Shown here: positions 8,380 to 16,915 of the stretch, in pieces
Layout of the letters: the number at the start of each line of letters is the position of its first letter
How positions within the stretch are numbered: the stretch's first letter is position 1
Assembly (NCBI RefSeq): GCF_001746415.1
Contig: NZ_MEHJ01000001.1
Location: 3,059,001-3,123,000, forward strand
Length of the DNA: 64,000 nucleotides
Direction: 5' to 3'
Source of the DNA: Streptomyces agglomeratus
Lineage (GTDB): Bacteria; Actinomycetota; Actinomycetes; Streptomycetales; Streptomycetaceae
The notes under the pieces: model-generated
The model's database searches: none
Told to the model about the DNA's origin: nothing
Seen by the model: the letters and a program-made list of their open reading frames with translations, nothing else
Translations under genes and position numbers: made by a program

Positions 8380-9087
8380 TCACTTGTCCCCGTCGAGGGT
8401 GTACTCGCGGTCGCGCGGCGAGATGGTCGTGTCGCTGCCGTCGGCCACGAGGGCCAGGCGCACATGCTCGGCGAAGGACTCCGCGTACGCCACGCGCTGG
8501 GCATCGAGTGTGTTCAGGGCGAACGTGATCGGTACGGCGTCGGTGGCCCGGCGGCTGCGGTCGTTCTTGCCCGGCTCCAGGGCGGTGATCTTGCCTACGT
8601 CGAGCACGCGGGCACCGGAGACGATGACCTGCGACTTGTTCGGCTGCCCCTCGTCCTCTCCCTCGAAGGTCGCGTAGATATTCACCCGCGAACCGGGGTT
8701 GATCTTGCCCGCGACACCGGTGGCCGCGTCGATCATGATCGCGATCTCCTGCTCCCCGGAGCCCAGCTCGGGTTTCTTCACGATCATGTCGCTCTGAAGG
8801 AGGGAACCTCTCTGGAGCTGGGTCACCGCGATCTTTCCGCGTACCTCCGAGATGTCGGTCACGGCATTGGCCGAAAGCCACCGCTTCGGCATCGAGATCT
8901 TCTCGAACTGCCCCGCGTCGAGCTGCTTGTACGGCGCTACGTCGTCCTTCAGCCGGTACGCCGAGACTTCGGGGCCCACCTTGGAGTTCACATCGCTGAT
9001 CACCGAGAGCACGCCGGCGAACGCCCCGAAGGCGCAGAGAACCGACAGGAGCAGCAGAATGACGCCGCGGCGCTGACGTGAGTTCAT
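8380..9087 (-). CDS. cpaB: CpaB/RcpC-like SAF-domain protein
   Basis: 235-residue CpaB-family protein: an N-terminal signal-anchor (RRGVILLLLSVLCAFGAF, 6-28), a SAF domain (about 45-110; VAPYKQLDAGQFEKISMP, RGSLLQSDMI) and an RcpC-like beta domain (EIAIMIDAATGVAGKINPGS, VLDVGKI), ending in LDGDK. CpaB proteins sit at the envelope in tad systems and are thought to help channel assembly. First recognised tad gene of the leftward run and 10 bases from the ATPase-TadE gene. The 195 bases upstream hold short GGCTTCGCTGGGCTG and GTGGTGCG direct repeats. Confidence 0.9.
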   Translation of the reverse strand: MNSRQRRGVILLLLSVLCAFGAFAGVLSVISDVNSKVGPEVSAYRLKDDVAPYKQLDAGQFEKISMPKRWLSANAVTDISEVRGKIAVTQLQRGSLLQSDMIVKKPELGSGEQEIAIMIDAATGVAGKINPGSRVNIYATFEGEDEGQPNKSQVIVSGARVLDVGKITALEPGKNDRSRRATDAVPITFALNTLDAQRVAYAESFAEHVRLALVADGSDTTISPRDREYTLDGDK

Positions 9088-9282
9088 GGAGTGGGGCTAC
9101 CTCGATCAGGAACGTCGGGTCACGGACATGCTTGGGGTTGTGGCTTCGCTGGGCTGGGCCGGCTTCGCTGGGCTGGGCTGGAGCTGTGGACGCGGAGCGG
9201 TGGTGCGGTGGTGCGGTGGTGCGGGTGACAGTGGTGCGTGGAACAGGTGCGCTGCCTGAGGAATATCGTGCCCCGCGCGGCG

Positions 9283-10173
9283 CTAGGACGACCCCCGGTT
9301 CAGGACACCGACCGCACGAGACGCGTTCTCGTGCGGCGTGAGGGGCGACGAGCAGAACCCGCAGCGGTCACCGATGAGTTCGGTGCCGCACCAGTGGCAT
9401 TTTTCTCGCCGTACGGACGCCACAAGCTGGTAGAGCACGGAAATGTCCGGCAGGTAGGCGGCGAACTCGATCATCTTCGCTGTGCCCCACCAGCGCGGGG
9501 AGTCGCCGGGCAGGGCGGATTCCTGAACGCCGGAAACCTGCCAGGCGGGGGCGAGCGTGCCGGTGACCCATTCGGACGCCAGAGTTCCTTTTCCGACCAG
9601 GAGTTGGGTGGCGAACTCGGGTCCGGGGAGGACCGGGCCGCCGCTGTGGCCGAGATCGCCACCGCTGTTGATTTTGATCAACTGCGGTGCGGGATTGACC
9701 AGTACACCGAAGTGCGTACCCGGCATCCACGACTTCGCGTGCGACTTGAGACTGACCGGCACCCGGTCGAGCTTGGTGACGGAGTTCAGGAGCGCACCGG
9801 CGTAGATGTAGTGGGAGAGGAGCCTCGCCGCCGATGCGACCACGCCCGGGCTGAAGTCGCAGATCGACAACTGCCGGAGCTGACGGACGAGTACGGCGAT
9901 GCCCAGCGGCGGCAGATCGAGTTTCAGGAGCGCGAGCCGGTCGGTCTCCAGCATCGAGCGGATGATGTGGAGACGGCGCTCGTGGGCGGTGGGGATCGAC
10001 GCGGGGTAGACGGCGACGACGTATCCGTACCGTTCGAGCATCACGTTCATGTCGATGAGCGCGGCTTCCAGCGGCTGGGCGTCCGGGGCCTGGAGCAGGG
10101 CGGCGGTCGGCGTCTGCGGATCGGTGGGCGGCAACACCAAATCGGCACTGGTGACTGCGATCGCGGTCGGCAC
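9283..10173 (-). CDS. unknown tad-linked protein with C-terminal zinc-ribbon motif
   Basis: 296 residues, no signal peptide or membrane helix, and not a family I can name. The body is a mixed alpha/beta protein (ERYGYVVAVYPAS, RQLRQLSICDFSPGVV, PGTHFGVLVNP). The tail has two Cys pairs, CHWCG and CGFC, about 10 residues apart: a zinc ribbon. GTG at 10173 is chosen because GGGGAA lies 6 bases before it; an upstream GTG at 10191 has no ribosome site. It reads in the same direction as the tad genes, 195 bases before cpaB, so it may belong to the system. The ribbon suggests a protein- or RNA-binding role, which is inference only. Confidence 0.75.
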   Translation of the reverse strand: MPTAIAVTSADLVLPPTDPQTPTAALLQAPDAQPLEAALIDMNVMLERYGYVVAVYPASIPTAHERRLHIIRSMLETDRLALLKLDLPPLGIAVLVRQLRQLSICDFSPGVVASAARLLSHYIYAGALLNSVTKLDRVPVSLKSHAKSWMPGTHFGVLVNPAPQLIKINSGGDLGHSGGPVLPGPEFATQLLVGKGTLASEWVTGTLAPAWQVSGVQESALPGDSPRWWGTAKMIEFAAYLPDISVLYQLVASVRREKCHWCGTELIGDRCGFCSSPLTPHENASRAVGVLNRGSS

Positions 10174-10713
10174 GTTGGTTTCCCCGTTCACTCCGTACGC
10201 CGCTGATCCCGGCGTCCGCAGATCGATGCTGCTCCGTCGTGCTGCACCAGCACTTTATCCACGACCTACGTGGTGCAGAACACTTTTCATTTTTCTTGTG
10301 CGGCTGCGCAGATGAGGGAGTTGAGGCCCCGGGTTGGGGGTAGGTGGGTGGGGCTCGCTCGGTACCCACACCCAGCCCTGTGGACAGCCGGCCGCCCGGG
10401 CGACAAACGAGCTGCGAGCTGCGAGCTGCGAGCCGCACTGTGCGCGGGTGGGGCGCGCGAGTTGTATATGCAACTGGACGTCGCCGGCCGTTCCGCTTGA
10501 CGGTGCCGCCGTACGGCGTGTCCGCCGTGTGCGTCAGACGGGGCATTCCGCCTGCCGACGGAGCCCACTCGCCACGGGCGCCGGGCGCCGGGCACCGGGC
10601 AAGCACCTCCGGCGTCGTCGGCTCGGTCAGCCGCTCAAGGCCCCATGTCGGCATTGATGATTTCGGTACACCTGCGGCACGCGACACAAGCCGCCACAGG
10701 GTGACATGTTCCC
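10174..10713. other. 540-bp intergenic region without a convincing gene
   Basis: No reading frame here has a credible start plus homology-like content. It holds an A/T-rich patch (10277-10300), unusual for this genome and a likely promoter zone for the leftward tad-linked gene. It also holds 8-bp inverted arms CTGCACCA/TGGTGCAG (10242-10249 and 10271-10278) and a GAGCTGC-type 7-bp tandem repeat (about 10410-10435). Confidence 0.5.
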
Positions 10714-11148
10714 TCAGGCCGAGGCCGCGGCGACGCAGAACTCGTTGCCCTCCGGGTCGGCCATCACCACGTGGTGCCCCTCGAACTCCTCCAGGACGGT
10801 CCCACCCGCTTTCACCAGTCGCTCGGCCTCTGCCCTGATCCGTTCCCACCGCGCATCGGCGGTGCCGTGACCCGGCACCCGGACGTCGATGTGCAGCCGG
10901 TTCTTCGCCGTCTTGGGTTCGGGAACCTTGAGAATGGACAGCCGGGGCCCCACCCCCTCGGGATCGCAGAGCCAAGCACCGTCGTCCGCGGAGTCGTCCT
11001 CCGGGAGGTCGAACTGCGCGAGCCACTCCTCCCGAGTCTTGAAGGGAGCGGGCGGCGGCTCGTCGATGTATCCCAGCGCCGCCTTCCAGAACGCGGCCAG
11101 GAGCTGCGCGTCCGTGCAATCAAGGGTCAGATCGATTCTGGCTGCCAT
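10714..11148 (-). CDS. VOC/glyoxalase-like domain protein
   Basis: 144-residue single-domain protein of the vicinal oxygen chelate superfamily, in the glyoxalase-like group common in Streptomyces. Typical features are the opening beta strand IDLTLDCTDAQLLAAFWKAALGY, the central NRLHIDVRVPG strand with its metal-type His, and the C-terminal strand EGHHVVMADPEGNEFCV. No substrate can be assigned. ATG at 11148 gives the standard domain start; upstream in-frame starts would only add low-complexity sequence. It appears monocistronic. Confidence 0.85.
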   Translation of the reverse strand: MAARIDLTLDCTDAQLLAAFWKAALGYIDEPPPAPFKTREEWLAQFDLPEDDSADDGAWLCDPEGVGPRLSILKVPEPKTAKNRLHIDVRVPGHGTADARWERIRAEAERLVKAGGTVLEEFEGHHVVMADPEGNEFCVAAASA

Positions 11149-11179
11149 GACAGGACCGTACTGCGCACCACTGACAACC

Positions 11180-11374
11180 TCAGGCCGCCGACTCCACCCG
11201 CAAGCGGCGAACATCGCGTACGAGCGCACAGACCTCACCCAGCACGAACAGCGCCCCTGCTCCCACCCACAGAGCCGATGCCCCCGCCGCGTACTCACGA
11301 ACGGCCAGGGCGAGCAGCACCATGCCGAGGAGGACGCCGAACGCCGAGAGCAGGGTGCTGACGCGGGTGATCAC
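11180..11374 (-). CDS. small two-helix membrane protein (hypothetical)
   Basis: 64 residues from a GTG at 11374: two hydrophobic helices (STLLSAFGVLLGMVLLALAV and ALWVGAGALFVLGEVCALV) joined by a short loop, and a basic tail (RDVRRLRVES). The frame stays open further upstream to 11635, but that part crosses the chitinase promoter and has non-coding composition, so I use the short start. Ribosome site is weak. It follows the VOC gene in the opposite order on the same strand, 31 bases apart. The family is unknown and the call is tentative. Confidence 0.45.
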   Translation of the reverse strand: MITRVSTLLSAFGVLLGMVLLALAVREYAAGASALWVGAGALFVLGEVCALVRDVRRLRVESAA

Positions 11375-11508
11375 GTGGACATCATCAACGAAAACCCGCC
11401 TCGCGGACAGTGCCCCGAGAAGGCGGCCGTCCACCGGACACGTGGGACCGACCGACCCGGCACTCGGCGCGCCCTCCCCGGGCACAACCCGCCTTTGCGC
11501 CAGAGGAC

Positions 11509-11540
11509 TTGACAACTCAATTGGTCTGAACCATTTTATC
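11509..11540 (+). promoter_or_regulatory. chitinase promoter with DasR-type (dre) operator
   Basis: A -35 TTGACA (11509-11514) is followed by an imperfect palindrome ATTGGTCTGAACCATT (11520-11535) that overlaps the -10 area (TTTTAT). The palindrome closely matches the known Streptomyces dre motif, centred on TGGTCTAGACCA, to which the GntR regulator DasR binds to repress chitin and GlcNAc genes. It lies about 100 bases before the chitinase GTG. DasR control is inferred from this match. Confidence 0.75.
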
Positions 11541-11635
11541 GACCAACAACGAACGACGCACAACCAACGACCAACAACAAACGGTGGCCACCGTCCCAGC
11601 GACTCCTCCTCACACTCCCCCACCGGAGGCAGCAA

Positions 11636-13333
11636 GTGGACCGCCTACCCCTCCCCCGATTCGCGCTTTCCACCGCCGCACTGACCGCCGCCGCCCTCAT
11701 CACCGCCACCCTCGCCGCACCCGCCGCGCAGGCGGCCGACCTGAACGTGGCCAAGAACGCCGGCTTCGAGTCCGGGCTCAGCAACTGGACCTGCTCCGCC
11801 GGCAGCGGCGCCACCGTCTCTTCCCCCGTGCACGGTGGCGCCGCCGCCCTCAAGGCCACCCCCGGCGGCCAGGACAACGCCCGGTGTTCGCAGACCGTCA
11901 CCGTCAAGCCCGGCGCGACGTACACCCTCAGCGCCTGGGTCCAGGGCGGGTACGCCTACCTCGGCGCCAGCGGTACCGGGACCACCGACGTCTCCACCTG
12001 GACGCCCGACTCGTCCGGCTGGAAGCAGCTCACCACCAGCTTCAAGGCCGGCCCCTCCACCACCTCCGTGACCGTCTACACACACGGCTGGTACGGCCAG
12101 AGCGCCTACTACGTCGACGACGTCTCCGTCTTCGGCCCCGACGGCGGCGGGGGCACCGACCCCGAGCCGGGCATCCCGGCCGCCCCCGCCGAGCTCACGG
12201 TCGGCGCCACGACCTCCTCCTCCGTCGCCCTCTCCTGGTCCAGCGTCAGCGGCGCCACCGGCTACAACGTCTACCGCGGCGGTACGAAGGTCCAGTCCGT
12301 CACGGGGACCTCCGCGACCGTCTCCGGGCTGGCCGCGGACACGGCGTACGACTTCCAGGTCACCGCGACGAACTCCGCCGGCGAGTCCCCCAAGTCGGCC
12401 GCCGTCAGCGGCCGGACCGCTCCCGGCGGCGGCACAGGCCCCGGGCCCGCCGTGCCCAAGCACGCGCTGACCGGTTACTGGCAGAACTTCAGCAACGGCG
12501 CCACCGTCCAGAAGCTCCGTGACGTACAGGCGCAGTACGACATCATCGCCGTCTCCTTCGCCGACTCGACCGCCACGCCCGGTCAGATCGTCTTCAACCT
12601 CGACCCGGCCGTGGGGTACGCGAGCGTCGCCGACTTCAAGGCCGACATCGCGGCGAAGAAGGCCGCCGGGAAGTCGGTGATCATCTCGGTGGGCGGCGAG
12701 AAGGGCAACGTCACGATCAACAGTGACGCGTCCGCGACCGCCTTCGCCAACAGCGCGCACGCGCTCATGCAGGAGTACGGGTTCAACGGCGTCGACATCG
12801 ACCTCGAACACGGGATCAACTCGACGTACCTGAGCAAGGCGCTGCGCCAGCTCTCCGCCAAGGCGGGCTCCGGGCTCGTCCTCACCATGGCGCCGCAGAC
12901 CATCGACATGCAGAACACCGGGACCGAGTACTTCAAGACGGCGCTCGCCGTGAAGGACATCCTGACCGTCGTCAACATGCAGTTCTACAACAGCGGCTCG
13001 ATGCTCGGCTGCGACGGCAAGGTCTACTCGCAGGGGTCCGTCGACTTCCTCACGGCTCTCGCCTGCATCCAGCTGGAAGGCGGGCTCGCGCCGAGCCAGG
13101 TCGGCCTCGGCGTGCCAGCGTCCACGCGGGGCGCGGGCAGCGGGTACGTCTCGCCGTCGATCGTGAACGCCGCCCTGGACTGCCTGACCCGCGGCACCAA
13201 CTGCGGCTCCTTCAAGCCCGCCAAGACCTACCCCGGTCTGCGCGGCGCGATGACCTGGTCGACGAACTGGGACGCGACGGCCGGCAACGCCTGGTCCAAC
13301 GCGGTGGGACCGCACGTGCACAACCTGCCGTAA
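11636..13333 (+). CDS. secreted GH18 chitinase with CBM and Fn3 domains
   Basis: 565-residue extracellular chitinase. Signal peptide 1-34 (AQAA cleavage) leads to an N-terminal CBM-like beta-sandwich (about 35-168, NAGFESGLSNWTCS and YVDDVSVFG), a Gly/Pro linker, one fibronectin type III domain (182-262), a second linker, and a GH18 catalytic domain (275-565) with the SVGG strand and the catalytic motif GVDIDLEH, acid/base E391. It hydrolyses beta-1,4-GlcNAc chains. GTG at 11636 is preceded by GGAGG at 7-8 bases. The dre-like site upstream implies chitin/GlcNAc induction. A strong terminator hairpin follows. Confidence 0.95.
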   Translation: MDRLPLPRFALSTAALTAAALITATLAAPAAQAADLNVAKNAGFESGLSNWTCSAGSGATVSSPVHGGAAALKATPGGQDNARCSQTVTVKPGATYTLSAWVQGGYAYLGASGTGTTDVSTWTPDSSGWKQLTTSFKAGPSTTSVTVYTHGWYGQSAYYVDDVSVFGPDGGGGTDPEPGIPAAPAELTVGATTSSSVALSWSSVSGATGYNVYRGGTKVQSVTGTSATVSGLAADTAYDFQVTATNSAGESPKSAAVSGRTAPGGGTGPGPAVPKHALTGYWQNFSNGATVQKLRDVQAQYDIIAVSFADSTATPGQIVFNLDPAVGYASVADFKADIAAKKAAGKSVIISVGGEKGNVTINSDASATAFANSAHALMQEYGFNGVDIDLEHGINSTYLSKALRQLSAKAGSGLVLTMAPQTIDMQNTGTEYFKTALAVKDILTVVNMQFYNSGSMLGCDGKVYSQGSVDFLTALACIQLEGGLAPSQVGLGVPASTRGAGSGYVSPSIVNAALDCLTRGTNCGSFKPAKTYPGLRGAMTWSTNWDATAGNAWSNAVGPHVHNLP

Positions 13334-13350
13334 CACGGCCCCCACCACGG

Positions 13351-13378
13351 CAGCGCCGCCGCTCCCCCGGCGGCGCTG
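13351..13378. terminator. hairpin terminator after chitinase
   Basis: Perfect 11-bp arms CAGCGCCGCCG/CGGCGGCGCTG with a 6-base loop, 17 bases after the chitinase stop and 31 bases from the end of the converging transporter gene. It can serve both strands. Confidence 0.8.
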
Positions 13379-13409
13379 TCGCGTCCCGTCCGTACCTTCG
13401 ACGGTCCGG

Positions 13410-14723
13410 CTACCAGGGGATCTCGCGCACCTGCTGTACGCACAGCACGATGAACAGCAGCCCCGCCGCCACCAGCATCGTGTTGCTCAGCAGGCCGTTT
13501 CGCCATTCGGCGGGCGTACGGGAGGAGTTGAGCAGCCACACCAGCGTCAGCGCCAGGAACGGCATGAAGAACGCGCCGAGCACGCCGTACACCACCACCA
13601 GGCCGAACGGCTGGTCCAGCCACAGCAGTGCCATCGGCGGGAACGTCAGCCACAGCAGGTACGCCCGGAACGGCAGCGAGCGTTCCTTCACCCCGGCCGC
13701 GACCTCCTCCACCGTGCCCTCGTCGACCGGGGCGCCCTTGCGGTCGCGCTGGAGGCGTTCGACGAAGTCGGCGAACATCAGGCTCACGCCGTGCCACACA
13801 CCGATGAGGGACGAGAAGGACGTGGCGAAGAATCCGACGAGGAAGAGCTTCGCGGTGACGGTGCCGTAGCGGTCCTCCAGGATCTTGCCGAGGTCGATCA
13901 GGCCGCGGTCGCCCTTGGTGAGGGCGAGCTGGGAGGAGTGCAGCAGCTCGGCGCCGACGATCAGCATCGCGACGACGAAGATGCCGGTGGTGATGTACGC
14001 GACGCGGTTGTCGAGGCGCATCACCTTCATCCAGCCCGTGTTGGTCCAGCCCTTGGCGTTCACCCAGTAGCCGTACGCCGCCATGGTGATCGTGCCGCCG
14101 ACGCCGCCGATCAGGCCGAGGGTGTAGAGCAGCGAGCCGTCCGGGAGTACGGGGAGCAGGCCGGCGAAGGACGCGCCGACGTCGGGGCCGACGCGGAGCG
14201 CGACGTACACGACGACCACGAACATGACGCCGATCAGGACCGTCATGACCTTCTCGAAGACTGCGTACTGGTTGAACCAGACGAAGACCAGCCCGATCAG
14301 GCCCATGATGATGGCCCAGGTTTTGAGGCCCGGCCCGTCCGGGAAGAGCGCGACGACCGGGAGGGCGGAGGACGACATGGCGGTCGCCCCGTACACGAAG
14401 CCCCAGATCACGACGTAGATGGCGAAGTAGACGGTGGTCCACTGCCCGAGACTGCGCCAGCCCTCGAAGAGGGTGCGGCCGGTGGCGAGGTGCCAGCGGC
14501 CGGCGGCTTCGGCCAGCGAGATCTTGACGACGCAGCCGATGACGGCCGCCCACATCAGCGTGTAACCGAACTTGCTGCCCGCGATCAGCGTCGCGACGAG
14601 GTCGCCGGCTCCGACGCCGGTCGCGGCGACGACGATGCCGGGGCCGATGTACTTCCAACTGGACTTGCGCGGCGGGGAGAGTGCCTTCCCCGTGCCGCTG
14701 CCGCTCTCTGTCGTCTCTGCCAT
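13410..14723 (-). CDS. Nramp-family divalent metal transporter-like protein
   Basis: 437-residue membrane protein with about 11 helices, resembling the Nramp (Mn2+/Fe2+:H+ symporter) superfamily: GPGIVVAATGVGAGDLVATLIAGSK in helix 1, helix 6 region GGVGGTITMAAYGYW and loop WHGVSLMFADF. The helix 1 canonical metal motif DPGN is replaced by GVGAGD, so it belongs to the divergent Nramp-related branch and its substrate may not be Mn or Fe. ATG at 14723 (MAETTESGS) is preceded by GGGAGGA; upstream in-frame codons look non-coding. It is monocistronic and converges on the chitinase gene. Confidence 0.8.
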   Translation of the reverse strand: MAETTESGSGTGKALSPPRKSSWKYIGPGIVVAATGVGAGDLVATLIAGSKFGYTLMWAAVIGCVVKISLAEAAGRWHLATGRTLFEGWRSLGQWTTVYFAIYVVIWGFVYGATAMSSSALPVVALFPDGPGLKTWAIIMGLIGLVFVWFNQYAVFEKVMTVLIGVMFVVVVYVALRVGPDVGASFAGLLPVLPDGSLLYTLGLIGGVGGTITMAAYGYWVNAKGWTNTGWMKVMRLDNRVAYITTGIFVVAMLIVGAELLHSSQLALTKGDRGLIDLGKILEDRYGTVTAKLFLVGFFATSFSSLIGVWHGVSLMFADFVERLQRDRKGAPVDEGTVEEVAAGVKERSLPFRAYLLWLTFPPMALLWLDQPFGLVVVYGVLGAFFMPFLALTLVWLLNSSRTPAEWRNGLLSNTMLVAAGLLFIVLCVQQVREIPW

Positions 14724-14924
14724 CTCCGGCGTCCTCCCGCTCGTCCCCGATGAGTGATCCACGTCACCAAAGCGGGGCGGGGGGTGATCGCGCAAGAGGA
14801 CCACTGTGCGGACCGTGTGGCCGAACCCCGCTCTTGACCAGTTCATGCCATGCGCTCACCATGTGCCCAGCACTCCCGCACGACATGCGTCGCACACCCC
14901 CACACTCCCCACCCAGGAGACAGC

Positions 14925-16283
14925 ATGCGACTTCGCATACGCGGAAGAGGGTCCGCCAAGTCCGCCACCCTCGCGGGCCTCGCGGCCCTCGTGGCACTCG
15001 CCGTGGCGGCGCCACTCACCGCGACCGCCAGCCCGGCCGGGCCGGACACCGACCGGGCCCCCGCCGCCGCGACGGAAGAAGTGATCAGGCAGTACGAGAT
15101 CCACGGTCCCGCCTCCGCCGCCGCCCGTACCGCCGTGGCGGCCACCGGCGTGTCGGTGGACGAGGCCGACGACCACTCGGTCGTCGTCAGCGCCAACGCC
15201 GCGCAGCTCAAGCGGCTCAAGGCGCTCGGATACGCGCCCAAGGCGCTGCCGGGGCCACCGGCCCGCTCCAACGGGCTGGCCGTCGAGCCGCTGGACTTCC
15301 CGCCGGCCGACTCGCGCTACCACAACTACGCCGAGATGAACGCGGAGATCAACCAGCGCCTCCAGCAGTACCCGAACCTCATGAGCAAGCGCGTGATCGG
15401 CAAGTCGTACCAGGGCCGCGACCTCATCGCCATCAAGATCAGCGACAACGTGGCGACCGACGAGAACGAGCCCGAGGTCCTCTTCACCCACCACCAGCAC
15501 GCCCGTGAGCACCTGACCGTCGAGATGGCGCTCTACCTGCTGCGCGAGCTGGGCGCCGGTTACGGCTCGGACTCCCGGATCACCAACGTCGTGAACAACC
15601 GCGAGATCTGGATCGTGCCGGACCTCAACCCGGACGGCGGCGAGTACGACATCGCCTCCGGCTCGTACCGCAGCTGGCGCAAGAACCGGCAGCCCAACTC
15701 CGGTTCGTCGTACGTCGGTACGGACATGAACCGCAACTGGGACTACAAGTGGGGCTGCTGCGGCGGTTCCTCCGGGTCGTTCAGCTCCGAGACGTACCGG
15801 GGCCGGGCCCCCGAGTCCGCGCCCGAGGTGAAGGTCGTCGCCGACTTCGTCCGCTCGCGGATCGTCGGCGGCAAGCAGCAGATCAAGGCCGGCATCGACT
15901 TCCACACGTACAGCGAGCTGGTGCTCTGGCCGTTCGGCTACACGAACGCGGACACGGCGCCCGGCATGACGCAGGACGACCGCAACGCCTTCGCCGCCGT
16001 CGGCCAGAAGATGGCCGCGAGCAACGGCTACACCCCGGAGCAGTCGAGCGACCTCTACATCACGGACGGGTCGATCGACGACTGGCTGTGGGGCAACCAG
16101 AAGATCTTCGGGTACACCTTCGAGATGTACCCGAGCGGCTTCGGCGGCGGCGGTTTCTACCCGCCCGACGAGGTGATCGAGCGCGAGACGAGCCGCAACC
16201 GGGACGCGGTGCTGCAACTGCTGGAGAACGCCGACTGCATGTACCGGTCGATCGGCAAGGAGCAGCAGTACTGCGCCGCCTAG
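14925..16283 (+). CDS. secreted zinc carboxypeptidase (M14 family)
   Basis: 452-residue secreted metallocarboxypeptidase. Signal peptide about 1-36, a propeptide-like region (about 50-120), then the M14 domain. Zinc ligands are H192 and E195 in the HAREH motif and H327 in GIDFHTYSE; the catalytic Glu is E400 in FGYTFEMYP. Substrate-carboxylate binding RNW (MNRNWDYKW) is present. It trims C-terminal residues from extracellular peptides. ATG at 14925 has AGGAGA 5 bases upstream. Several Cys in the catalytic domain, including a CC pair, suggest disulphides. Monocistronic, followed by a terminator. Confidence 0.95.
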   Translation: MRLRIRGRGSAKSATLAGLAALVALAVAAPLTATASPAGPDTDRAPAAATEEVIRQYEIHGPASAAARTAVAATGVSVDEADDHSVVVSANAAQLKRLKALGYAPKALPGPPARSNGLAVEPLDFPPADSRYHNYAEMNAEINQRLQQYPNLMSKRVIGKSYQGRDLIAIKISDNVATDENEPEVLFTHHQHAREHLTVEMALYLLRELGAGYGSDSRITNVVNNREIWIVPDLNPDGGEYDIASGSYRSWRKNRQPNSGSSYVGTDMNRNWDYKWGCCGGSSGSFSSETYRGRAPESAPEVKVVADFVRSRIVGGKQQIKAGIDFHTYSELVLWPFGYTNADTAPGMTQDDRNAFAAVGQKMAASNGYTPEQSSDLYITDGSIDDWLWGNQKIFGYTFEMYPSGFGGGGFYPPDEVIERETSRNRDAVLQLLENADCMYRSIGKEQQYCAA

Positions 16284-16308
16284 GCGCGGACGGTACGACG
16301 TGACGGGA

Positions 16309-16334
16309 GGGCGCCCGGCCGGAGCCGGGCGCCC
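16309..16334. terminator. hairpin terminator after carboxypeptidase
   Basis: GGGCGCCCGGC/GCCGGGCGCCC, 11-bp perfect arms and a 4-base loop, 25 bases after the carboxypeptidase stop and just before the end of the converging hypothetical gene. Confidence 0.8.
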
Positions 16335-16342
16335 TTCGGCGT

Positions 16343-16801
16343 CTAGTGGCCTCGTCCCGCGAGGTAGTGGGCCAGTACGGGCCCGAGTTGCGCGAGCCAC
16401 TCCTGGAGCTTCGCCCGGTTGCGGGCGACGACCACGCCTTCGTAGAACCGGCCGTCGGGCAGCGCGACGGCCACCATGAGGACTTCGCCGCCGGGCCCCG
16501 GCTTGTAGTGGACGGTGGCCAGGTCGCGCCAGGGGAAGTCGAGGGTGGCGCCGTTGCTTTCGAGCGACACGCCCTCGGCGTCGACCACGACGGCGTTACG
16601 CCGGTCCGCGGCCAGGAAGTCGGGGCCTGCGGGGGGCACCGGCCCTGCGTAGGGCGTGGGCGCGGGGCCCGGCCCGGAGTGCGGCGCCGGTGCGGGGCCC
16701 GGCCCGGAGTAGGGCATCGGTGCGGGTGCGGGCGCGAAAGCAGGGGGCGGCGGGCCGAAGCCCTGCTGCGGCTGAGGGTGGTACTGCGGCTGCGGGTCCA
16801 C
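16343..16801 (-). CDS. hypothetical protein with Pro-rich N-terminus
   Basis: 152 residues from a GTG at 16801 with GAGGAG 10 bases upstream. Residues 1-60 are a Pro/Gln/Gly-rich tail with repeated Pro-Gly-Pro-Ala units, probably disordered. Residues 62-150 form a compact domain (NAVVVDAEGVSLES, LDFPWRDLATVHYKPG, MVAVALPDGRFYEGVV) that resembles a PH/GRAM-type beta fold, ending in an amphipathic helix (LQEWLAQLGPVLAHYL). No signal or membrane segment. Function unknown; the PH-like reading is inference. Confidence 0.75.
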   Translation of the reverse strand: MDPQPQYHPQPQQGFGPPPPAFAPAPAPMPYSGPGPAPAPHSGPGPAPTPYAGPVPPAGPDFLAADRRNAVVVDAEGVSLESNGATLDFPWRDLATVHYKPGPGGEVLMVAVALPDGRFYEGVVVARNRAKLQEWLAQLGPVLAHYLAGRGH

Positions 16802-16855
16802 TGGCGTCGGTCTCCTCGGCTTTCGTTCTCCGGGGCCCAGTATCGCCGACCGGCG

Positions 16856-16895
16856 AGAGGGCGCCCCGGGACGGACGGGTCCCGGGACGCCCTCT
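16856..16895. terminator. hairpin terminator after gntP-like gene
   Basis: AGAGGGCG and CCCGGGAC pair with GTCCCGGG and CGCCCTCT across one C-A mismatch and a 6-base loop. It lies 20 bases beyond the stop of the leftward permease gene. Confidence 0.75.
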
Positions 16896-16915
16896 GCTCG
16901 TACCGTACGGCGTGG

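Noticed and set aside
9088..9282. GCTTCGCTGGGCTGG and GTGGTGCG direct repeats upstream of cpaB, considered as a regulatory array or CRISPR-like element.
   Set aside because: Units are short, contiguous and irregular without spacers; they look like simple GC-rich expansion.
10174..10713. Possible short genes in the intergenic stretch between the tad locus and the VOC gene.
   Set aside because: Candidate frames have no ribosome site and no recognisable motif, and they overlap simple repeats and an A/T-rich promoter-like patch.
13410..14723. Calling the transporter a bona fide Mn2+/Fe2+ MntH.
   Set aside because: The DPGN metal motif in helix 1 is replaced by GVGAGD, so only the superfamily can be claimed.
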